NCBI GenBank assembly: GCA_024707385.1
Contig: JANPZW010000010.1
Span: 1-64,000, forward strand
Direction: 5' to 3'
Source: Cellvibrionaceae bacterium
Lineage (GTDB): Bacteria; Pseudomonadota; Gammaproteobacteria; Pseudomonadales; Cellvibrionaceae
Length of the DNA stretch: 64,000 nucleotides
Shown here: one piece after another, positions 22,294 through 33,966 of the stretch
Layout of the letters: each line of letters opens with the position of its first letter
Numbering within the stretch: position 1 is the stretch's first letter
Notes under the pieces: generated by a model
What the model saw: the letters and a program-made list of their open reading frames with translations, nothing else
Told to the model about the DNA's origin: nothing
Database searches by the model: none
Made by a program: the position numbers and the translations under genes

Positions 22294-22717
22294 TGAAAAC
22301 CAGCCCATTTGGTAGCACCATCACCGCTGATGATATTATCGATACAGTCGGCTTTTTCGACAGCTGGGAAGATCGTTACAAATATATTATTGATCTCGGC
22401 AAAGAACTGCCGGAAATGTCGATAGAAAAAAAGATGACGCTCATCTTGTGCGCGGTTGTCAGAGCCAGGTTTGGATCGACGGGAATAATCTCGACGGCCA
22501 TTTGTGGTTCGACGCAGACAGCGACGCGTTCATTGTGAAGGGACTGCTGGGGGTGGTGCTCGCGGCCTACAATGGCAAAACACCGCAACAGATCATGAAC
22601 TTTGACATAGAAGACTATTTTGCCCAACTGGGATTGATCAAACATTTAAGCCCGACCAGGGGCAATGGTTTGCGCGCAATGGTGAAGCGGATTCAGGCGA
22701 TGGCCGCCAGCGTTTGA
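22293..22717 (+). CDS. sufE: SufE sulfur acceptor, apparent frameshift at A7 run 22436-22442
   Basis: ...FFDSWEDRYKYIIDLGKELPEMSIEKK then, with one extra A, DDAHLVRGCQSQVWIDGNNLDGHLWFDADSDAFIVKGLLGVVLAAYNG (SufE active-site Cys RGCQSQVW). Confidence 0.92.
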
Positions 22718-22741
22718 ATGTTTGTTTGAAGTTGCTGTTTG

Positions 22742-22772
22742 AAAAAAAGCGCTGCAATGCAGCGCTTTTTTT
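22742..22772. terminator. bidirectional Rho-independent terminator between sufE and the convergent OMP gene
   Basis: AAAAAAAGCGCTGCaatGCAGCGCTTTTTTT. Confidence 0.9.
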
Positions 22773-22788
22773 ACGTCTTGAGCATCGC

Positions 22789-23496
22789 TTACATTGAGTA
22801 GCGGACGCCCAGGCCGTAGGAGGACAAATTGTCGCCGATGCTTGCTGTCAGATTGATACCAAGATTTTGGTTGATTTCAAACAGCGCGTTACCAAACACC
22901 GAAAAATCATCGCCGGAATCCAGATCTGTATAGCGGATGCCGCCACCCAGTTCCAGCCAGTCGATGACTTGAGCGCGCACGCCCGCATCAACAAAGTAAC
23001 CGTCACTGGTATCTTCGTTCAGATCGTCCCAGGCGTCACCGAAAGTGGTGTCGTCGTCGCCAATGTCCTGATCGGTTTGACCGAGGCTGAATTCATCATA
23101 ATCCACATCCATGTACGCGGCCCGCACAACAAAATCGGTATTCGCATTTATAGGAGCGAAATAACCAAGACCTAATTGCAGGGTTTTTATATCCGTGTCA
23201 GCAGGAATCACGGTGGCGGTGTCATTGATAAATGTAAAATCTGCTTGGGTTTGAGCATAATTACCAAAAATAAACAGATTATTAGTGAACGCGAAGGACG
23301 CCCCAATTTTAAATCCGTCACCATCGTCCACGTCTTCAATGATATTGTCGAAGGCATCATCGTCTTCGTACATATCAACGTCCTGAACCACATATTCCGC
23401 TTCTATATAATTGTAGCTGATGGTTTCAGCCGCAAATACGGAAAGCGGTGTAGTGCATGCAGCGAGCAGCGCGGCGGATAATGTTTTTCGATTCAT
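22789..23496 (-). CDS. outer-membrane beta-barrel protein (porin-like)
   Basis: Signal peptide MNRKTLSAALLAACTTPLSVFA; alternating hydrophobic strands, C-terminal LGVRYSM; Asp/Glu-rich turns. Confidence 0.7.
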   Translation of the reverse strand: MNRKTLSAALLAACTTPLSVFAAETISYNYIEAEYVVQDVDMYEDDDAFDNIIEDVDDGDGFKIGASFAFTNNLFIFGNYAQTQADFTFINDTATVIPADTDIKTLQLGLGYFAPINANTDFVVRAAYMDVDYDEFSLGQTDQDIGDDDTTFGDAWDDLNEDTSDGYFVDAGVRAQVIDWLELGGGIRYTDLDSGDDFSVFGNALFEINQNLGINLTASIGDNLSSYGLGVRYSM

Positions 23497-23691
23497 AAAA
23501 AGACTCCAATTTTTTAGTGATCGTTCTGAATAATTTCAGGATTACGCATGGCACCATTTGCACGAATGGTGCCATGCGTGCACGCGCGCATGTTTTGCTG
23601 CGGGATCGGCAGCTGGCGTCTTCTCTGTTGCGCGAGTACAATTCGCTCCGTTTTGTTTCCTTTGCCGGCGTGACTGGCCAGGTTGTTATTT

Positions 23692-25316
23692 ATGATCCGT
23701 ATTACCGAGTTATCCCTTCCTCTTGATCATTCACCGGCTGATTTGCGCCGCGCGATTCTCCAGCGACTGGGCATCGCGGATGAATCCCTGTTGGATTATT
23801 CCGTATTTAAGCGCAGCTATGATGCGCGGAAAAAAATAGCGAAATTCTGTTCGTATATGTCATCGATGCCACAGTATTGAACGAGCAGGAATTGCTGCGG
23901 CGTCTCGGTGAAGACAATCATGTTCGTCCTGCGCCGGATACCCGCTATAAACCCGTGGCGGTTGCGCCGGCGGATTTGTCGGAGTCTGAGCGTCCCGTGG
24001 TCGTCGGGTTCGGTCCCTGTGGGTTATTTGCCGCGCTTACCCTCGCGCAGATGGGATTTAAACCGCTGGTGCTGGAGCGCGGCCGCGATGTGCGTCAGCG
24101 CACCAAGGACACCTGGGGGCTATGGCGAAAAAAAATTCTAACGCCGGAATCGAACGTGCAATTTGGTGAGGGCGGCGCCGGTTTGTTCTCCGACGGCAAA
24201 CTTTATAGCCAGATCAAAGATCCGAAATTTTATGGCCGCAAGGTGATGGAGGAATTTGTCCGTGCGGGCGCGCCGGAGGAAATTCTCTATGTCAGCAAGC
24301 CGCATATAGGCACTTTCCGTTTGACTGGCGTGGTGTCCGCGATGCGCGAGGAAATCAAACGCCTGGGCGGCGAAGTGCGTTTTGAAAGCAAAGTGGAAGA
24401 TTTTGTGATTCGCGACGGCCGCGTCGAGGGTGTGCGTTTGCACGGCGGCGAGGAAATTCCTTCCCGGCATGTGGTGCTCGCGCTCGGGCACAGCTCGCGC
24501 GATACATTTCGCCGGTTGTATGCACTGGGCGTTCATATCGAAGCCAAACCGTTTGCCATAGGCTTTCGCATAGAACATCCCCAGAGCCTGATCGACAAGG
24601 CCCGGCTGGGTAAATATGCCGGTCATCCAGAGCTTGGCGCGGCGGACTATAAACTAGTTCATCACGCGCGCAACGGCCGCGCGGTTTACAGTTTTTGCAT
24701 GTGCCCCGGCGGCACGGTGGTGGCGGCCACCTCCGAGCCCGGCAAGGTTGTCACCAATGGCATGAGCCAATACTCCCGCAACGAGCGCAATGCCAATGCC
24801 GGCATAGTGGTGGGCATCAACCCGGAACAGGATTATCCCGGCGGTGTTCTGGCGGGCGTAGAGCTGCAGGAAAAATTGGAAGCCCAGGCCTTTGTGCTGG
24901 GTGGTGAGGATTATTGTGCGCCGGGTCAGCTGGTGGGCGATTTCCTGCGGGGCACGCCATCCCAAGCGCTGGGTGAAGTGATTCCGTCCTATAAGCCCGG
25001 AGTTTTACTCGGCGATTTGCACCCATCGCTGCCCGCCTATGCGATCGAGGCCATCCGGGAAGCACTGCCGCAATTTGGCCGGCAGATTCGCGGTTTTGAT
25101 CGCGCGGATGCGGTGCTCACCGGAGTGGAGACCCGCACTTCTTCGCCAGTGCGGATTACTCGCGACGCCACCAGCCTGCAGAGCCTCAACACCCGCGGTT
25201 TGTATCCCGCGGGAGAGGGGGCGGGTTATGCCGGCGGAATCCTCTCCGCCGGTGTGGATGGCATCAAAGTGGCGGAAGCGGTTGCCATGGCGGTGTTGGC
25301 GGACAGGGGCGCTTAA
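23692..25316 (+). CDS. NAD(P)/FAD-dependent oxidoreductase (COG2509-like), apparent frameshift at A7 run 23830-23836
   Basis: MIRITELSLPLDHSPADLRRAILQRLGIADESLLDYSVFKRSYDARKK then, with one extra A, NSEILFVYVIDATVLNEQELLRRL...RPVVVGFGPCGLFAALTLAQMGFKPLVLERG...VQFGEGGAGLFSDGKLYSQIKD. Confidence 0.88.
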
Positions 25317-25360
25317 ATCGTTCTTGGTCAGTCCCCTCAAAATAAGAGCGGACGAGAAAA

Positions 25361-25825
25361 TCAGAAAATACCCATTTCCAGGCCGGTGGCGAAGGTGGCT
25401 GCAAATTCCGCAGCGGCGGTACAGAAGCTGCTTTGGTAGGGGCCGGTGCATAGCAGTGGAGATTGTGCTTCGCGCCACCGCAGGCCGGTGACAATCCGGC
25501 CGACTGAGGCGGCAGCGCCACTGCCATTGTCCTGTCCGGCCCGAACACACAAGCAATAGGGCATGCCTTGCGTCTGTTCCAGGCAGGGATAGTAAACCCG
25601 TTCAAAAAAATCTTTTAGTGCGCCGCAGAGACTGCCGAAATTTTCCGGTGTAAACAGCAGCACGCCCTTGGCAGCCAAAAGATCCTCTGGGCCCGCCGAT
25701 AGTGGAGGCAACATCCGGCAGGTCAATGTTTCAAGGGAATTGCGACAGGCGTCCGCCATGGCCGCTGCCATTTCAGCGGTATTGGGGGAGGGCGTGTGCG
25801 CGAGGATCAGCAGTGAATCGGCCAT
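25361..25825 (-). CDS. flavodoxin-like / NADPH-dependent FMN reductase family protein
   Basis: SLLILAHTPSPNTAEMAAAM...GVLLFTPENFGSLCGALKDFFERVYYPC resembles the FMN-binding TPENFGSxxGxxKDFFDR motif. Confidence 0.75.
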   Translation of the reverse strand: MADSLLILAHTPSPNTAEMAAAMADACRNSLETLTCRMLPPLSAGPEDLLAAKGVLLFTPENFGSLCGALKDFFERVYYPCLEQTQGMPYCLCVRAGQDNGSGAAASVGRIVTGLRWREAQSPLLCTGPYQSSFCTAAAEFAATFATGLEMGIF

Positions 25826-26038
25826 ATGCAGTGATCAAGTGTGGGCAAGACAGGGTGTTCAATAGCACGATTCCTACCACCTCTCCAGCCCGCAGCTTAC
25901 ACAGGAGGGGGTTTGTCCGTATAATTGCGCGATTTTTTGCCCCATAACCTCTGGGCCGGCTCAATCGGTCTGGATTTGCAAACCCTTGGGTGCCGCGCGT
26001 TTGCCATGACGGCGGCCTCGAAACTAAAGGAGATCTAC

Positions 26039-26464
26039 ATGGCTGTTGAAAGAACCTTGTCCATCATCAAACCCGATGCCGTTGCCAAGAATGTCATTGG
26101 CAAAATCATTTCCCGCTTTGAAGACTCCGGTTTGCAGGTGGTTGCGGCGAAGTTGATTCATCTGTCACGCGCACAGGCTGAAGGCTTTTATGCCGAGCAC
26201 AAAGAGCGTTCGTTTTTCGGCGCATTGGTGGATTTTATGACGTCCGGCCCGGTCATAGTGCAGGTTCTGGAAGGTGAAAATGCCGTCAAGCTGAACCGCG
26301 ATCTGATGGGGGCCACCAATCCGAAGGAAGCCGCTCCCGGCACGATTCGCGCGGATTTCGCCAACAGCATCGACGCCAACGCCGTTCACGGTTCCGACTC
26401 CGCCACTTCCGCTGCGCGTGAAGTAGCTTACTTTTTTGCAGCGAGCGAAATCTGCCCGCGCTAA
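26039..26464 (+). CDS. ndk: nucleoside diphosphate kinase
   Basis: [23 protein letters not shown]...[29 protein letters not shown] upstream. Confidence 0.98.
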   Translation: MAVERTLSIIKPDAVAKNVIGKIISRFEDSGLQVVAAKLIHLSRAQAEGFYAEHKERSFFGALVDFMTSGPVIVQVLEGENAVKLNRDLMGATNPKEAAPGTIRADFANSIDANAVHGSDSATSAAREVAYFFAASEICPR

Positions 26465-26509
26465 CGCGGGGGTTTCTTGCAGTACCGAAATCGTTTCGTG
26501 GTATCACAT

Positions 26510-27676
26510 ATGTTCGATCAAGACGCACCGGCAGCGGATTCCGCACCCGCCAAAATCAATCTGCTCGGCCTGACCCAGGCCAAGCTCGAAGAGTTTTTTC
26601 TCGGTCTCGGGGAGAAGCGCTTCCGTGCGACGCAATTGATGAAGTGGGTTCATCAGCTCGGAGAAACGGATTTCATGGCCATGACCAACATGAGCAAGGC
26701 GTTGCGAGCCCAGCTCATGGAAGTGGCCGAAATCCGCCTGCCGGAAGTGATACAGCAATTGGACTCCGCCGATGGGACGCGCAAATTTCTGATTCGCGTC
26801 AACGGCGGCAATGCTATCGAAACGGTGTTCATTCCCGATGGTGAGCGAGGCACTTTATGTGTGTCGTCACAGATCGGTTGCTCCCTGGACTGCAGTTTCT
26901 GCGCGACTGGCAAGCAGGGGTTCAATCGCGACTTATCGGCGCATGAAATCGTTGCGCAGATCTGGATCGCGGCAAAATCCTTTGACCAGTTGCGCGAGAA
27001 CGGTCCGCGCAGAATTACCAATGTTGTGTTCATGGGTATGGGCGAGCCGCTGTTGAATTTCGATAACGTGGTAGACGCCGTCAACATCATGATGCACGAC
27101 AACTGTTACGGCATTTCCAAGCGCCGTGTGACCATCAGCACTTCGGGCGTGGTGCCGGCCCTGGATCGCCTGGGGCAGTTTACCGATGCCTGCCTGGCGA
27201 TCTCGCTGCACGCGCCCAATGATGAACTGCGCAACCAACTGGTGCCGCTCAACAAGAAATATCCGATTGCCATGTTGCTGGATTCCGCCAAGCGGTATAT
27301 CGAAGGGCTGCCGGACACCCATCGCAAGATGACCATCGAATACACGCTGATCGATCAGTTGAATGATCGGCCAGAGCACGCTCACGAGCTGGCCGAACTG
27401 CTGCGTGACGTGCCGGTGAAAATCAATCTTATCCCTTTCAACCCTTTTTCCCTGTCCAACTACAAACGCGTGAGCAACAATGCTCTGCGCCGTTTTCAGC
27501 AGATTTTGATGGACGAGGGCTACATCACTACGGTGCGCACGACTCGCGGGGACGATATAGAAGCGGCGTGCGGCCAGCTTGCCGGGCAGGTCAACGACCG
27601 CACCCGCCGCAGTGCCCGCTACATAAATTCACCGGCGCCGGTGGAGGAGCGGGTGAGGATCGTGCCCAACTCCTGA
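26510..27676 (+). CDS. rlmN: 23S rRNA (adenine2503-C2)/tRNA (adenine37-C2) methyltransferase, radical SAM
   Basis: [46 protein letters not shown]. Confidence 0.97.
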   Translation: MFDQDAPAADSAPAKINLLGLTQAKLEEFFLGLGEKRFRATQLMKWVHQLGETDFMAMTNMSKALRAQLMEVAEIRLPEVIQQLDSADGTRKFLIRVNGGNAIETVFIPDGERGTLCVSSQIGCSLDCSFCATGKQGFNRDLSAHEIVAQIWIAAKSFDQLRENGPRRITNVVFMGMGEPLLNFDNVVDAVNIMMHDNCYGISKRRVTISTSGVVPALDRLGQFTDACLAISLHAPNDELRNQLVPLNKKYPIAMLLDSAKRYIEGLPDTHRKMTIEYTLIDQLNDRPEHAHELAELLRDVPVKINLIPFNPFSLSNYKRVSNNALRRFQQILMDEGYITTVRTTRGDDIEAACGQLAGQVNDRTRRSARYINSPAPVEERVRIVPNS

Positions 27677-27748
27677 AGTCCCGGAAGCAGATGGCATCTG
27701 TCATGCGCCTACAATTTGAATAACGAGAAGCATTGGGAGAGAAGCTAG

Positions 27749-28519
27749 ATGAAAATTTGGTATAGCCGCATTTTTCTGTTTGCCGCCATGATGGGTTCTC
27801 TGGCGAGCTGTGTGACCACCACTAATGTCGCGCCGGTCGATACGAATGCGGCACACGATAAGCGGATCGAGTTGGGCATGAAGTACCTGGAAACCGGGAA
27901 GCGCGACAATGCGCGCTGGCAGTTCAGTAAGGCTCTGGAGCTGAAGAAAAATTCGGCGGATGCCTACCACGGCATAGCTTTGCTGCACCAGGCCAATGGT
28001 GAGTTGGAGCATGCCGAGGGCGCCTTCAAAAAGGCGCTGCGCAACGCCGACCCCAAAAAATTGTCGCCGATCCGAGTGTCCTACGGGCGCTATTTGATGG
28101 ACACCGGCGACGCCAAAGACGCGTGTGATTTGTTCGAAAAGGCCGCGGCTGATTTTGATTACAAGGCGCGTCCGGAAGCGCTGTATCTGGCCGGTCAATG
28201 CGCCCAGAAAACCGGTAACACCGCGCGCATTAAACCGGCTTTCGAACACGCTTTGAATCTCAACGCTCAGTTTGTTCCACCGATGGTGGAACTGGCGGAA
28301 ATTTATTTTCGCGAGGGGGAATATGCAAAAAGCAAACGTCTCCTGACGCGGTTTGAAAAAGTGTCCAAGCCCACCCCGGCGAGTTTGTGGCTCGGCATAC
28401 GTATCGAGCGGATTTTCGGCAACAAGGATAAAGAGGCAAGTTACGCATTAGCTTTGAGAAATCTGCACCCTTATTCCAAAGAGTATCTGGAATATCGGCA
28501 AACCCTTGACCAGAAATAA
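27749..28519 (+). CDS. pilW: type IV pilus biogenesis/stability protein PilW (PilF), TPR lipoprotein
   Basis: Lipobox MGSLASC; TPR repeats; conserved position rlmN-pilW-rodZ-ispG-hisS. Confidence 0.85.
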   Translation: MKIWYSRIFLFAAMMGSLASCVTTTNVAPVDTNAAHDKRIELGMKYLETGKRDNARWQFSKALELKKNSADAYHGIALLHQANGELEHAEGAFKKALRNADPKKLSPIRVSYGRYLMDTGDAKDACDLFEKAAADFDYKARPEALYLAGQCAQKTGNTARIKPAFEHALNLNAQFVPPMVELAEIYFREGEYAKSKRLLTRFEKVSKPTPASLWLGIRIERIFGNKDKEASYALALRNLHPYSKEYLEYRQTLDQK

Positions 28520-28527
28520 GGTTACCC

Positions 28528-29457
28528 ATGTCCGTGATAGAGCAGCCTCCGGCCGACCTCTCGCAGCCTTCCGGTGTCACTTTGCGCAATGCGCGGGAGC
28601 AGGCGGGCCTGACTCTGGACGCCGTCGCCCAGCGCACCATGATTCCCCTGTCGAGGCTGCGCGCGCTGGAAAACGATGATTACGATCGGGTAGGTGTGGC
28701 GACTTTCGTAATTGGATACACGCGTTCCTACGCGCGCTTTCTGGGGATCGACCCGGATCCTCTGGTCCAGGCTCTTGAAGCATCACTGCCACACATCGAA
28801 CCTTTGCCAGAGCACTCCTCTCCGGTTGCATTGGCTCTGCATGTGCAGCGCAGACCGCGCTCATTGTTCTGGCCCATAGTCCTGGCGGTTGTGGTCGTCT
28901 TAGTCATAGTCGCCGTTATCGGCATCAACACTGCCTCGCTCGTATCATCCAACCCGGCGCCAGCGACCGAGGCGCAGCCCCAGACTTCCGACAGCGGCAC
29001 GCTCAGTCTGCCACTGGAATTGGGCGTTGCGGCGCAGTCTGCAACACCTGAGGAGCTTCTGCCGTCGGAAACTTCCGCAGCGGACCCCGCGATGGAGAAA
29101 GCCCTTGCGGATACGGACTTTGCCGGAGCTTCTGCCGCTCCGGTGGAGTTGCAGCAAATACCTCCTGCGACCGCACCTGAGGCAGGCATCGCCGCCCGGA
29201 GCTCAGTCGCCAATACCGCCGACACGCTGACCCTGACCTTTACTGGGGATTGTTGGGTAAACGTGACTGACGCAACAGGCAAAGCTCTGATTGCCCGCTT
29301 GGCCACTTCCAGGGATAATTTGCAGCTTTTTGGTCGGGCACCCTTTGATGTGTTGTTGGGTGACGCGGCCATGGCCGGCGTAACTTTCAATGGCCGAGTG
29401 ATTGACACTGCACCGCTACCGGGCCGCAAAGCCAAACGGCTGACGGTGGGTCCCTAG
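28528..29457 (+). CDS. rodZ: cytoskeleton protein RodZ (HTH + DUF4115)
   Basis: LRNAREQAGLTLDAVAQRTMIPLSRLRALENDDYD HTH, TM helix, C-terminal LTLTFTGDCWVNVTDATGKAL. Confidence 0.92.
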   Translation: MSVIEQPPADLSQPSGVTLRNAREQAGLTLDAVAQRTMIPLSRLRALENDDYDRVGVATFVIGYTRSYARFLGIDPDPLVQALEASLPHIEPLPEHSSPVALALHVQRRPRSLFWPIVLAVVVVLVIVAVIGINTASLVSSNPAPATEAQPQTSDSGTLSLPLELGVAAQSATPEELLPSETSAADPAMEKALADTDFAGASAAPVELQQIPPATAPEAGIAARSSVANTADTLTLTFTGDCWVNVTDATGKALIARLATSRDNLQLFGRAPFDVLLGDAAMAGVTFNGRVIDTAPLPGRKAKRLTVGP

Positions 29458-29483
29458 CGCGAATCGAATCAGGTAACTGAACA

Positions 29484-30599
29484 ATGCATTTTGAGTCTCC
29501 GATCAAACGTCGCCGGTCGCGCCAGATTATGGTGGGCAATGTGGCTGTGGGCGGCGATGCTCCGATTTCGGTTCAGAGCATGACGAATACCGAAACCACC
29601 GATGTGGCCGCGACGGTAGCGCAGATTCAGCGCCTGCAGAATGCTGGCGCGGATATAGTCCGTGTGTCGGTACCGACCATGGATGCAGCCGAAGCCTTCG
29701 GCGCCATTCGCAAGCAGGTAAACATTCCACTTGTAGCGGATATTCACTTCGATTACCGCATCGCCCTGCGGGTCGCGGATCTCGGTGTGGACTGCCTGCG
29801 CATCAATCCCGGCAATATCGGTCGTGAGAAGCGTATTCAGGCGGTAGTCGATAAGGCGCGCGATTTGAACATTCCGATCCGCATCGGCGTGAATGCAGGC
29901 TCCCTGGAAAAGGATCTGCAGAAAAAATACGGCGAGCCGACACCGGATGCGCTGGTGGAATCCGCTCTGCGGCATGTGGAAATTCTCGATCAGCTGAACT
30001 TCCAGGATTTCAAAGTCAGCGTCAAAGCGTCGGACGTGTTCATGGCGGTTGCCGCCTATCGCAAGCTGGCCCAGCAAATTGAACAGCCATTGCACCTGGG
30101 CATTACCGAAGCCGGTGGTTTGCGCGGCGGTACCGTTAAGTCCTCCGTCGGCCTGGGCATGTTATTGATGGACGGCATTGGCGACACCATCCGCATCTCG
30201 CTTGCTGCGGACCCGGTCGAGGAAGTCAAAGTCGGCTGGGACATTCTGAAGAGTCTGCGACTGCGCTCCAAAGGCATCAACTTTATCGCCTGCCCTAGCT
30301 GCTCGCGGCAGAACTTCGATGTGGTCAAGACCATGAACGAACTGGAGAACCGGCTCGAGGACATTACCGTGCCTCTCGATGTGGCGGTGATTGGTTGTGT
30401 CGTCAACGGCCCCGGTGAAGCGAAAGAGGCAGATATAGGTCTTGCCGGCGGTACACCGCGCAATCTCGTATATGTCGACGGTGAGCCGAAAGACAAATTC
30501 GACAACGAACATCTGGTCGATCAACTCGAACAGCTGATTCGCGCCAAGGCGGCCGCCAAAGCCGAACGGGAAAAAGATCTGATCGCCAAAGCGATCTGA
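29484..30599 (+). CDS. ispG: 4-hydroxy-3-methylbut-2-enyl diphosphate synthase
   Basis: [68 protein letters not shown]. Confidence 0.98.
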   Translation: MHFESPIKRRRSRQIMVGNVAVGGDAPISVQSMTNTETTDVAATVAQIQRLQNAGADIVRVSVPTMDAAEAFGAIRKQVNIPLVADIHFDYRIALRVADLGVDCLRINPGNIGREKRIQAVVDKARDLNIPIRIGVNAGSLEKDLQKKYGEPTPDALVESALRHVEILDQLNFQDFKVSVKASDVFMAVAAYRKLAQQIEQPLHLGITEAGGLRGGTVKSSVGLGMLLMDGIGDTIRISLAADPVEEVKVGWDILKSLRLRSKGINFIACPSCSRQNFDVVKTMNELENRLEDITVPLDVAVIGCVVNGPGEAKEADIGLAGGTPRNLVYVDGEPKDKFDNEHLVDQLEQLIRAKAAAKAEREKDLIAKAI

Positions 30600-30615
30600 C
30601 ATACGGGAATTCACT

Positions 30616-31893
30616 TTGAAACAGATTCAATCCGTTAAAGGAATGGACGACTTGTTGCCGGAGAATGCCCCGGCGTGGCAGTACGTGGAAGCCTCGATTG
30701 CAGAAGTTGCCGAACGCTACGGCTATCGTGAGATACGTTTTCCGATACTGGAGCAGACCGAACTGTTCAAGCGCAGTATCGGCGAGGTGACCGACATAGT
30801 TGAGAAGGAGATGTACACCTTCGACGACCGCAATGGCCTGAGCCTGACACTGCGCCCCGAGGGCACCGCGAGCTGTGTTCGCGCCGCTGAAGAGCACGGT
30901 CTGCTGTATAACCAGACGCAAAAGCTTTGGTACACGGGCCCCATGTTCCGGTACGAAAAACCGCAGAAAGGCCGTCTGCGACAATTTCACCAGTTTGGCT
31001 TCGAAGCGTTCGGCATGGCTGGACCCGATGTGGATGCGGAATTGCTCATCATGCTGGCCCGTTTGTGGCGGGAGCTGGGCATTCTCGAACACGTGGAATT
31101 GCAAGTGAACAACCTTGGCACCAGCGAGGCTCGCGGGCGTTTCCGCGCAGATCTCGTGGCTTATTTGGAAGCGCGTGCCGACAGCCTGGACGAGGACAGC
31201 AGGCGCCGTCTTGCCACTAATCCGCTGCGGATTCTCGACAGCAAAGTCGCCAGTACCCAGGCTTTATTGGACGGCGCGCCGTCGCTGACGGATTATTTAG
31301 ACGATCAGTCGCGGGCGCATTTTGCCGGACTCTGCGAGTTCCTCGACTCTGCGAGCGTCAGTTACAGCGTCAATCCCCGCCTGGTGCGCGGCCTGGATTA
31401 CTACAGCAACACCGTATTCGAGTGGGTGACCACGAAACTCGGTGCCCAGGGGACGGTCTGTGCCGGCGGCAGATATGACGGGCTGGTCGAGCAACTCGGT
31501 GGCAAGCCCACTCCTGCGGTGGGATGTGCCATGGGCATTGAGCGACTGGTCTTATTGCTGCGGGAATTGGAGGTGATCCCCGGGTCGGTGAACGATTCCG
31601 TGGATGTTTACCTAGTTGCCGTGGGCGATGTGCAAACGCGGGCATTGGCCCTGGCGGAGAGCCTGCGCACGGAATTGCCTTACTTGCGCCTTGTGACTCA
31701 TATGGGCGGAGGCTCTTTCAAATCGCAAATGAAAAAAGCCGACAAAAGTGGGGCTCAATTGGCGCTTATTCTCGGTGAGGATGAGGCAGCCAAGGGCGAA
31801 GTCGGCATCAAACCTCTGCGCACCGACGCAGAACAGCAGCAGGTTCCCCAGGCGCAGGTGGCATGTGCTGTAAAGGGCCTGTTGGATCTTTAG
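30616..31893 (+). CDS. hisS: histidyl-tRNA synthetase
   Basis: [53 protein letters not shown]. Confidence 0.98.
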   Translation: MKQIQSVKGMDDLLPENAPAWQYVEASIAEVAERYGYREIRFPILEQTELFKRSIGEVTDIVEKEMYTFDDRNGLSLTLRPEGTASCVRAAEEHGLLYNQTQKLWYTGPMFRYEKPQKGRLRQFHQFGFEAFGMAGPDVDAELLIMLARLWRELGILEHVELQVNNLGTSEARGRFRADLVAYLEARADSLDEDSRRRLATNPLRILDSKVASTQALLDGAPSLTDYLDDQSRAHFAGLCEFLDSASVSYSVNPRLVRGLDYYSNTVFEWVTTKLGAQGTVCAGGRYDGLVEQLGGKPTPAVGCAMGIERLVLLLRELEVIPGSVNDSVDVYLVAVGDVQTRALALAESLRTELPYLRLVTHMGGGSFKSQMKKADKSGAQLALILGEDEAAKGEVGIKPLRTDAEQQQVPQAQVACAVKGLLDL

Positions 31894-31982
31894 TGGCAAG
31901 GGCTTTTGCCCTCGGAAATTCAATGACCAGAGGCCTTTGTGCTTCAAATTAAGCAAACAAACAAAATAACAGGAGAGCCAAA

Positions 31983-32735
31983 GTGGCCGCACATTTGACA
32001 GAAGAAGAACAGATTGAAGCCCTCAAACGCTGGTGGAAAGACTACGGCACCGTCGTATTGATCGCCGCCGTTGTCGGCCTCGGCGGCTTTTTTGCGTGGA
32101 ACCTGTACAAGAGCCACCAAGTGAAAAGCTCCGGTGAGTCCGCCTCCGTTTACGAAAAACTCGCGTCCGCCATGACCGAGTTCGACGATGGCGCTTCAGA
32201 AGAACAAACGGCCAAGATAAAACAATTGGCAAACGATGTGATCGCGCATAGCTCGTCCGGCCTCTACGCAGATTTTGCCGCGCTTTACCTGGCCAAATTG
32301 GCGGTGCAACAGCAGGACTACGCAGCGGCCAGGACACATCTGGAAAAAGTGAGCGGCCAGGGTGCCAACGAATCGGTCAAGGAATTGGCGCGACTGCGTC
32401 TTGCCCGCGTATTGGCGGCTACTGGTGAGACAGAGCAGGCTTTGAATATGTTGTCCGTCAAGGCATCGACTGCCTATGCAGCTGCCTATGCGGAGGCAAA
32501 AGGGGATGTGTTGTTGTCCCTGCAGCGTTTGGTAGAAGCTCGGACATCCTATGAAGCGGCGCTCCAGGCTATGGGCACTAACCAGCCAATGCGTCGCAAT
32601 CTGGTGCAATTGAAAATCGACAATACCCGCACTTCGAGTGACGAGCCCGCAATCCTGCCGGCCCCCGTCAATCCTCATGGCAATTTGTCGAACCCGCATG
32701 CAACAGGTGCTGCGGCAGCGGCGGAGGGTGTTTGA
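31983..32735 (+). CDS. yfgM: YfgM-like membrane-anchored TPR protein
   Basis: EEEQIEALKRWWKDYGTVVLIAAVVGLGGFFAWNLYKSHQ; between hisS and bamB. Confidence 0.9.
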   Translation: MAAHLTEEEQIEALKRWWKDYGTVVLIAAVVGLGGFFAWNLYKSHQVKSSGESASVYEKLASAMTEFDDGASEEQTAKIKQLANDVIAHSSSGLYADFAALYLAKLAVQQQDYAAARTHLEKVSGQGANESVKELARLRLARVLAATGETEQALNMLSVKASTAYAAAYAEAKGDVLLSLQRLVEARTSYEAALQAMGTNQPMRRNLVQLKIDNTRTSSDEPAILPAPVNPHGNLSNPHATGAAAAAEGV

Positions 32736-33961
32736 TGACTTTGCGCCGTTCTTTGGCTGCGGTTTGTTGCCTGAGTGCCTTGCTGGTTGGTTGTAGCAGC
32801 GTCAAAGAAGAGCTGAAGCCGGTCAAACTCGAGCCGATTCGGGCTCAGTACAAATTCGTCCGCGAGTGGCGCAAGGAGACTGGCGCGGGCCAGGATGCGC
32901 GTTACGCGCGCCTCCAGCCGGCCTATGTCGACGGGATTTTTTATACCGTGGATGTCGGCGGTGAATTGGGTGCTTGGCGGCGCGAAGACGGTAAACGTCT
33001 GTGGCGCAGCGACCTTAAAACCGCCATTGGCAGCGGTGTAGGCGTCGCCAATGGGCTGGGATTCGTTGGCACTCTGGATGGTCGGGTTATTGCTTATGAT
33101 CTCGCCAACGGGCAGCAAAAGTGGCAGGCCAAGGCTAGCAGCGAGGTGATGGCGATCCCTCAGTCCAACGGCCGGGTAGTGGTCACCCAGGCGATTGACG
33201 GGCGCGTCTTTGCGTTTGCTTTTGAAGATGGTCGCCAGCTGTGGAATTACGATCACCCAGTGCCGGTGCTCAGTCTGCGCTCCAACGCCAGCCCCCTGGT
33301 GGTTCAGGATACGGCGATGGTGGCGTTTGATAACGGCCAGATACTGAATTTCGATTGCAACACCGGACAGCTGCGCTGGAGTGCGCGGGTAGGGCAGCCG
33401 CAGGGGAAAACGGAGCTTGATCGTCTGGTGGATATAGATGCGTCACCCATGGAGCTGGGGCCGTACATTTATGCCGCCGGCTACAATTCGCGACTGGTGG
33501 CCATTGCCAAGGGCACCGGGCGAATCGCCTGGGCTCAGGATGTCTCCACCGCGCAAAATCTCGCCGGTGTCGACAACCGAATTTTGGTGAGCGACGCCAA
33601 TAGCCACGTGAAGGTCTTCGACGCCATTAATGGCACCTTGATCTGGGAAAACAAGGATCTGCACCGGCGCGGACTAAGCGCACCAGCAGTTTATGACGGC
33701 ATGGTGGTGGTGGTTGACCAGACCGGCTATCTGCATGGACTGTCTCTTGAGGATGGCACCCAGGTGGCGCGCACCCGCATTGGCGATCAAGCTGTTTTCT
33801 CCCAGCCATTGGTTATTGATGACACCTTGTTTTTGCTGGACAAGAGCGGTGCGCTCATGGCGTACGACACCAAGAAAGCCGACCCGTCGATGGCAATTTG
33901 GGATATGCCATCCAATCGCCATAAAGGCGCCATCTCCACTAAACCCACCGGGGTCAAATAA
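32732..33961 (+). CDS. bamB: outer-membrane assembly lipoprotein BamB
   Basis: Lipobox SALLVGC; PQQ-type beta-propeller repeats ([20 protein letters not shown]). Confidence 0.95.
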   Translation: MMTLRRSLAAVCCLSALLVGCSSVKEELKPVKLEPIRAQYKFVREWRKETGAGQDARYARLQPAYVDGIFYTVDVGGELGAWRREDGKRLWRSDLKTAIGSGVGVANGLGFVGTLDGRVIAYDLANGQQKWQAKASSEVMAIPQSNGRVVVTQAIDGRVFAFAFEDGRQLWNYDHPVPVLSLRSNASPLVVQDTAMVAFDNGQILNFDCNTGQLRWSARVGQPQGKTELDRLVDIDASPMELGPYIYAAGYNSRLVAIAKGTGRIAWAQDVSTAQNLAGVDNRILVSDANSHVKVFDAINGTLIWENKDLHRRGLSAPAVYDGMVVVVDQTGYLHGLSLEDGTQVARTRIGDQAVFSQPLVIDDTLFLLDKSGALMAYDTKKADPSMAIWDMPSNRHKGAISTKPTGVK

Positions 33962-33966
33962 ACTTC

